Assembly (NCBI GenBank): GCA_006438735.1
Contig: RCZF01000004.1
Span: 316,449-380,448, forward strand
DNA length: 64,000 nt
DNA from: Sphingomonas koreensis
Lineage (GTDB): Bacteria; Pseudomonadota; Alphaproteobacteria; Sphingomonadales; Sphingomonadaceae
Reading direction: 5' to 3'
How positions within the stretch are numbered: position 1 is the stretch's first letter; each line of letters starts with the position of its first letter. This document shows, one piece after another, positions 59,427 to 64,000 of this stretch. The notes beneath the pieces are model-generated. The model ran no database searches and was not told the origin of the DNA. It saw nothing but the letters and a program-made list of their open reading frames with translations. Both the position numbers and the translations under genes were made by a program.

Positions 59427-62400
59427 TCATTCGTCGTCCGGCGACTTACGAACGATTACTCGCCGGAGCTTCGAGTCTCGCACCTTGTTGAAGCGAACAG
59501 CGAGGTGCCGCTCGGCAAATATGATCAGCCGGTCATCGCCGCCGATCGCCTCGATGATTCTCAGCGGGTCTTCCCAGCCGCACAGCGGCGCCGGATCCGC
59601 GAAGTCGATGGCATATTCCAATGCCTCGAGCGACCGCACGGCTTGAAACTGTGCGACCGCGGTCTCCACCTGCCGCCAGTGCCGCCATGCGTCATAGAGC
59701 TCGCCGCGTACATCGTTGTCCGGTTCCGCCGCGAGCAGCGGCAACAAGGTGTCGGCCTGATCCACGGTCCAGCCGAGCGCCGTACACAGCGCCGTGCGTT
59801 CCGCGGCGCTCGCGCCGTTGAATCTCGCCAGCAGGATCGGCCAGGCGCGGTCCCGCGCCCGCCGGAATTCGACGCAGATGGCGCGGTAGGTCTGGGTCGG
59901 CTGGCCGATGCGAAACTCTTCGGCGAGAGTGGCGATCATGGTGTCGAACGCACCATCCTCCAACCTTCGGGCGGTGCCGACGAGATGCTCGCGGCGTCGC
60001 GGATGATCGTTCCAGGACTGGACGAACGCCCGTGTGGCCAGAGGCCTGTCTGCTTTGGCAAGTAGCTTGATGGCGTCAGGCTGCGCGTTGACGAAGGTGT
60101 CCGGGGCGGCGAACGCTTGGTCGAGGAGGACGTCCATGGCGCGCGGCCGGTCATGCTCAAGGATCACAGCAAGAAAGCGGTCCCCCGAGAACCAGGTGCC
60201 GTGCATCATGCGATAGCCGGCGCGCCACAACTCAGGTGAGGCATCGCCCTGACCGAGCCGGATCGCCAACGCTTGGCTGTCGTGCGACTTCCACGAGGTC
60301 GCGGTCTCGAGGGGCGCCAGATAGGCGTCCAGCGCGGCGCGGCCGGCTTCGGAGCGATCGTGCAGCAGCACGTTGAGGCACGTGGTGCTTGCCTCGCCGC
60401 CGGCGGCAGCCTCTATCTCCTCGATAGCGTTCAGAACCATGGGTTCGGCAGTGTCACCTATCTCATGTGCGACCGCCATTGCGCGCGCCTGAATCGTACT
60501 GCCGGGCGCGCTGGCCTCGAAGCAGGCAAGCACTGCTGCTTCGTCGCCCTTCACGGCGAACTCGGGAAGTAGGTGGAGGCCGAGCAGGACGGACTTCTCG
60601 TCGTCACTCTTAAGCAGCCCAAGCAAGCGAGGACGCCAGGTGGCCGCATCGAGCGCGAGCAGCATGCGCCAGAGATCCAGCAGAGCATTGTCGCTCTTGT
60701 CTGGACTGACTCCGACCTCAACCAGCTCGCCAAGCCGGGAGATCACAGCGGGAGTCGGGCAGAAGATGCTGGAAGTGATGCCGGTATGCGCCTTGCCGAG
60801 ATCGTCGGGCGATAGCGCGTGGAGCACCAGACGCTCATATTCGGCGCCGCCGATCCGCCGCAGCAATCGACGGACGGCGATATAGTCGTCGTCATGCGAC
60901 CCATCGAAATGAGCGATCGCCCGTTTAAGGAGCGCGGCGGACAGCGCCGTGTTGCGGCTGGCCTCGAACAGGGGATCGTGGACAGGGTCGAGCGTCAGGC
61001 TGCCGAGCAAGGTCAGCAAGTCGCCGAGCGGATCGCGCCCTTGCTTGGGCGGCGGTGCCTCGATCAAGGCTTCGAGTCTGGCGAGCAGCAACACGATCGT
61101 GTCCGAATCGATCCTGTCTTCCGCGCCGTGCCAGAGCGATGCGAGCCTTCCGCCGCTTGGGTCGGCCGCGATAAGCCAGTCGCGAAGCGCTGCGGCGGTG
61201 CGGCCGGGCTCATGGTCGAGCAGGCGATCGAGCCAATAGCGGCCATAGGGTAGCGATGGCCGTGGCGGCTTCTGCTCGACTGCGTGCAACGCCGCTTCCA
61301 CGTCAATCTCGGCCAATGCCTCCAGGGCGTAGGATGCGCTGCGGTCACCCGCCACAATCTTCTGCTCGAGCATTTCCCCATCGCTCGCCTCGCCGAAGCG
61401 GGCGACGCATTCCATCACCACGGTTTGACGATCATCGGGAATGTCCTGAAGCAGCTTGCTGCGCGCCTGATGCCAGACCGGCGAGCCCGCCTCGTATTCG
61501 AGCGATTTCAGCAGAAGAGCCGCGAGGCGCAACTCCTCCTGTCCCTCTTCCGCTTCAATCAACCCGCCGAGCCACGCCGGATCGGCTCCGACGAGAAGCT
61601 TGAGCGACGGCTCCATCCGCTCGAATAGGCTATAGTCGAACCGCTTCGCCTCGCGGTCACGGTTGAGATCGCAATAGCTCTGCCACAGCGCGTTGCGTTG
61701 GGCAGCGAGCGGCCAGCGGGCTCCGAGCGAGATTGCAATCGAGCGCCCGGCCTTGTCCCCGTTCCATAACCGCACGAGCAGCGCCTCCCGGTCGGCGGCG
61801 GCCAGCGACACCGCGCGGAGCGCTTCGGTCAGATAGGTCGTGATGAGGATGTCGCCCGCAGTCACCCGGGCGGCGCGCTCCTCGATCACGCCGAGGATCC
61901 TGGCGCCGACGGTCGGCAACAGCTCGGCGTAGAGCGTATGGCCGCCCGTCCGGTTTTCGCTCTCGAACTGCTCGACAAAGTCAACGACATCCTTGGTGCG
62001 GTCGCTCAGTCCCGAGATCAGCCACATCACGTCCATGAGCAGGAAACCTAGGCCGGAGAGCCTGGTCTTGTCGGCATTGTCGCGCTTGTCGAGGGCGCCG
62101 ACCTCATCAGCAAGCGCTACCGCATCAATGACGCCGTTCTCGAAATCACCCGCGAGCGCGACGGCGATCGCCCAGGTCAGCAGGCGATCATGCGCGAACG
62201 ACCAGCGATCTCCCACATTGCTGAGCCACCCGGCAGAAATCAGTGCGTCGAGCTCGGTCTCGGTGAAGCCGAGCGCGACGATCTCGTCATCGCGCAGCGC
62301 GGTACGGCGCTTCGCGACGAGACTCTTCGCCAGCGCCTTGAGACGCGTGCCGGCGAATTTGCCGGCCCGATCCCTGGCGCGCTCCCAGAAACCTTCGAGG

Positions 62401-63839
62401 ACGCGATATTCGCTTTGCGGATCCCAATGCTCGCGCTCGAGCGCCATCGTTGCGTAGATGCCGCACAGCACCGGCAGGCGGAGCATCCGCCGAATTTCCT
62501 TAGGCACGTGCCCCGCCGATACGCCGCGCCTGGCCAGCGCTTCGAACAGCTGGGTCGGCGTGAACTCGCCGACCTGATGGATCGGTGTCTGCCCGAATTC
62601 CTTGAGCCGCGTTTCCTGCGCCACCGGAAACTCGGCAACCAGCGACATACCCGGCCCGAGGCCGCCGGAGAGGCGGATGGCTTCGAGGATTGTCGCGTCC
62701 CGGCAGCCTTCCCAGAAGATCGTGATCGTCGCCTCGGGCGTATCCTTCATCCGCCGCCAAGTCTGACCAAGCACGGAAGCTTCGAGGGGCTGCTCGAGCG
62801 CTAGGGCGCCGGCGCCTACAACGAGCCGGATTTCTCGCTCCAGCTCTTCGCGATCGGCGGCGCGGATGAGGAGCGCTGGCTGCTTTGCGTCGAGAAGTGC
62901 GGCGGCCAGCCGGTACAAGGTCCATGATTTGCCGCACCCAGAATTACCGGCGATGAGCGTTAGTGGATCGCTCGGCGCGGTGAGGATCGGGGCGCGGACG
63001 TCCAGGGCCGCGTCGAACTTGCGCGCAGTCAGCGCGGCCGCGAGCGCAGTTGCGAGCCGCGCGCTGGCGGCATCAGGATGGCCCACTTGGGCGCCCGACA
63101 ATCCGAGCCGGGACAACAGATCGTCAACCGAGATATGCGTGTCGTTCCGGCGGGCCAGGTTGGCGAGATGTCCGACCAGCGTATCGAGCGCCTGCTCGAC
63201 GCCCTCGGCATACGGGACGCGCTGGGCCAGAAAACGGATCGCCTCGGCGCGCGCCTGTTCAGCGTCGATCCGCGGGGCGATCGTGAACCGGTCGATGAAG
63301 GTCGCGAAGCTGGCATCGAATGCTGCCGGGTGGGCACCCGCTGCTTCGTATATTTCGCGCAGCCGCGCCAGCGAGCTTTTGCCATGCTCGTCGGTCGGGA
63401 TCTTCTTGGCCGAGGCGGCGTCGCCGCTCGCAAAGGCCTTCAGCAGCGCGATGAGCGCATGCCCGTTCTTGCTGACTCCGTTTGTCGTATGGAGTTCGTA
63501 CGCAGCGGCTTCGCGGTCGATATGCGCACGGAACAGGTCGGGCAGGACCTTGCCGCCCACGTCGCTAATCGCGGCCGACCTAGCGCGGTGCTTGAACTGG
63601 ATAACCTTGCGCGCTGCGGTCTCGAGGCTGACATCGCCACCCGCCGATGGCTCTAGAATCGCAGTGACCGTATTGTGGTCGGCCTTGCCGCCGATCGTGC
63701 CGAACTGCGCGCGAACGAGCTGGCCGATCGACGCCAGGATCTGGTGCACGAAGCCGTATATGGCGGCGGCGCCGCCCATGCTCGACCCGCTGGCGCTGGC
63801 GGCAGGAACGTCGCAACTCTCTGGAGGGAGCTCGGACAT
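59427..63839 (-). CDS. Nuclease-STAND NTPase, candidate Avs-like defence protein
   Basis: A 1470-residue single protein. N-terminus (about 25-130): GFVHQILASIGQLVRAQF then ILEPSAGGDV (E63, D69) and VIQFKHR (Q81, K83), which resembles the Cap4/DUF4297-type PD-(D/E)xK nuclease core. A P-loop NTPase follows: LIAGNSGCGKSWTLYRL (about 295-311) and ATITIFWEGCRD as a Walker B-like strand. From about 600 to 1470 are helical repeats of HEAT or TPR type, as in STAND sensors. This order (effector nuclease, STAND NTPase, repeat sensor) matches antiviral Avs proteins. The gene stands alone beside island regulators. By family resemblance it is a single-gene antiphage system; the family call is not certain. 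Confidence 0.75.
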   Translation of the reverse strand: MSELPPESCDVPAASASGSSMGGAAAIYGFVHQILASIGQLVRAQFGTIGGKADHNTVTAILEPSAGGDVSLETAARKVIQFKHRARSAAISDVGGKVLPDLFRAHIDREAAAYELHTTNGVSKNGHALIALLKAFASGDAASAKKIPTDEHGKSSLARLREIYEAAGAHPAAFDASFATFIDRFTIAPRIDAEQARAEAIRFLAQRVPYAEGVEQALDTLVGHLANLARRNDTHISVDDLLSRLGLSGAQVGHPDAASARLATALAAALTARKFDAALDVRAPILTAPSDPLTLIAGNSGCGKSWTLYRLAAALLDAKQPALLIRAADREELEREIRLVVGAGALALEQPLEASVLGQTWRRMKDTPEATITIFWEGCRDATILEAIRLSGGLGPGMSLVAEFPVAQETRLKEFGQTPIHQVGEFTPTQLFEALARRGVSAGHVPKEIRRMLRLPVLCGIYATMALEREHWDPQSEYRVLEGFWERARDRAGKFAGTRLKALAKSLVAKRRTALRDDEIVALGFTETELDALISAGWLSNVGDRWSFAHDRLLTWAIAVALAGDFENGVIDAVALADEVGALDKRDNADKTRLSGLGFLLMDVMWLISGLSDRTKDVVDFVEQFESENRTGGHTLYAELLPTVGARILGVIEERAARVTAGDILITTYLTEALRAVSLAAADREALLVRLWNGDKAGRSIAISLGARWPLAAQRNALWQSYCDLNRDREAKRFDYSLFERMEPSLKLLVGADPAWLGGLIEAEEGQEELRLAALLLKSLEYEAGSPVWHQARSKLLQDIPDDRQTVVMECVARFGEASDGEMLEQKIVAGDRSASYALEALAEIDVEAALHAVEQKPPRPSLPYGRYWLDRLLDHEPGRTAAALRDWLIAADPSGGRLASLWHGAEDRIDSDTIVLLLARLEALIEAPPPKQGRDPLGDLLTLLGSLTLDPVHDPLFEASRNTALSAALLKRAIAHFDGSHDDDYIAVRRLLRRIGGAEYERLVLHALSPDDLGKAHTGITSSIFCPTPAVISRLGELVEVGVSPDKSDNALLDLWRMLLALDAATWRPRLLGLLKSDDEKSVLLGLHLLPEFAVKGDEAAVLACFEASAPGSTIQARAMAVAHEIGDTAEPMVLNAIEEIEAAAGGEASTTCLNVLLHDRSEAGRAALDAYLAPLETATSWKSHDSQALAIRLGQGDASPELWRAGYRMMHGTWFSGDRFLAVILEHDRPRAMDVLLDQAFAAPDTFVNAQPDAIKLLAKADRPLATRAFVQSWNDHPRRREHLVGTARRLEDGAFDTMIATLAEEFRIGQPTQTYRAICVEFRRARDRAWPILLARFNGASAAERTALCTALGWTVDQADTLLPLLAAEPDNDVRGELYDAWRHWRQVETAVAQFQAVRSLEALEYAIDFADPAPLCGWEDPLRIIEAIGGDDRLIIFAERHLAVRFNKVRDSKLRRVIVRKSPDDE

Positions 63840-64000
63840 ACTGTAATTCTAGAGCAGCACTAGCCACAACGGAAAGTCAAACTCCTCCGCTCAACCTCGC
63901 CTATCTAGGCTTGGGCATGTCAGTATTTTTCATAGCTCGAGTTGTAGCCCGGGTCGGCAAACTCTCCCAGGACTGACCGAGCTGCTCGCAGAGCCCTCAT

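Overview
The window is high-GC alphaproteobacterial DNA. The gene content (cbbLSX-cbbY, glycine cleavage operon, ispH-thrB-rnhA run, isovaleryl-CoA and methylcrotonyl-CoA genes, M13 lipoprotein peptidase, MucR regulator, Ti-type traA/traC/traD) and the protein sequences look like a sphingomonad (Sphingomonas or a close relative). This is an inference from gene content and family resemblance; no marker such as 16S is present.

Layout. (1) 1-2443: 3' end of form I RuBisCO cbbL, then cbbS, cbbX (activase) and cbbY (phosphatase). (2) 2457-6932, minus strand: gcvT-gcvH-gcvPA-gcvPB behind a tandem glycine riboswitch (about 7002-7190). RuBisCO and glycine cleavage genes are convergent, which fits photorespiratory glycine disposal. 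(3) 7271-10398: a lipoprotein, ispH, thrB, rnhA. (4) 10483-18119: a compact, translationally coupled biosynthetic operon: A-T NRPS, cytochrome P450, C-A-T-TE NRPS, Sfp-type PPTase. My reading of the adenylation codes is Leu then Gly, so a hydroxylated Leu-Gly-derived dipeptide is a reasonable hypothesis. (5) 18120-29515: methylcrotonyl-CoA carboxylase beta subunit, M13 peptidase, isovaleryl-CoA dehydrogenase, APC permease, aldo/keto reductase, aconitase. (6) 29892-33096: ECF sigma factor, HWE/HisKA_2-type kinase, Crp/Fnr regulator, a hypothetical protein and a GNAT.

(7) From tRNA-Glu(CTC) at 34285-34360 rightward the DNA is an integrated accessory island: a tRNA-adjacent tyrosine recombinase, orphan secreted and small proteins, and a MOBQ mobilisation block (traA, a candidate oriT at 42871-42899, traC, traD) with no type IV secretion or coupling-protein genes in view. 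Then come about 10 kb of small orphan genes punctuated by many copies of a roughly 100-bp intergenic repeat, a duplicated gene pair, and a plasmid-like maintenance block (DUF736, MucR, a sigma-region-4-like protein, a degenerate nucleotidyltransferase, a nucleotidyltransferase-HEPN fusion, a large ParB-like protein, an inverted-repeat-rich 500-bp intergenic region, an AlpA-like regulator). The island runs to a 1470-residue protein with a Cap4/DUF4297-like nuclease N-terminus, a STAND-like P-loop NTPase and a long helical C-terminus: a candidate Avs-like antiphage gene. No second copy of the tRNA 3' end was found, so the right island boundary probably lies beyond the window.

The best candidates for undescribed biology are the P450-containing dipeptide NRPS operon, the nuclease-STAND protein, the MNT/HEPN/ParB block with its inverted-repeat region, and the dispersed intergenic repeat family.
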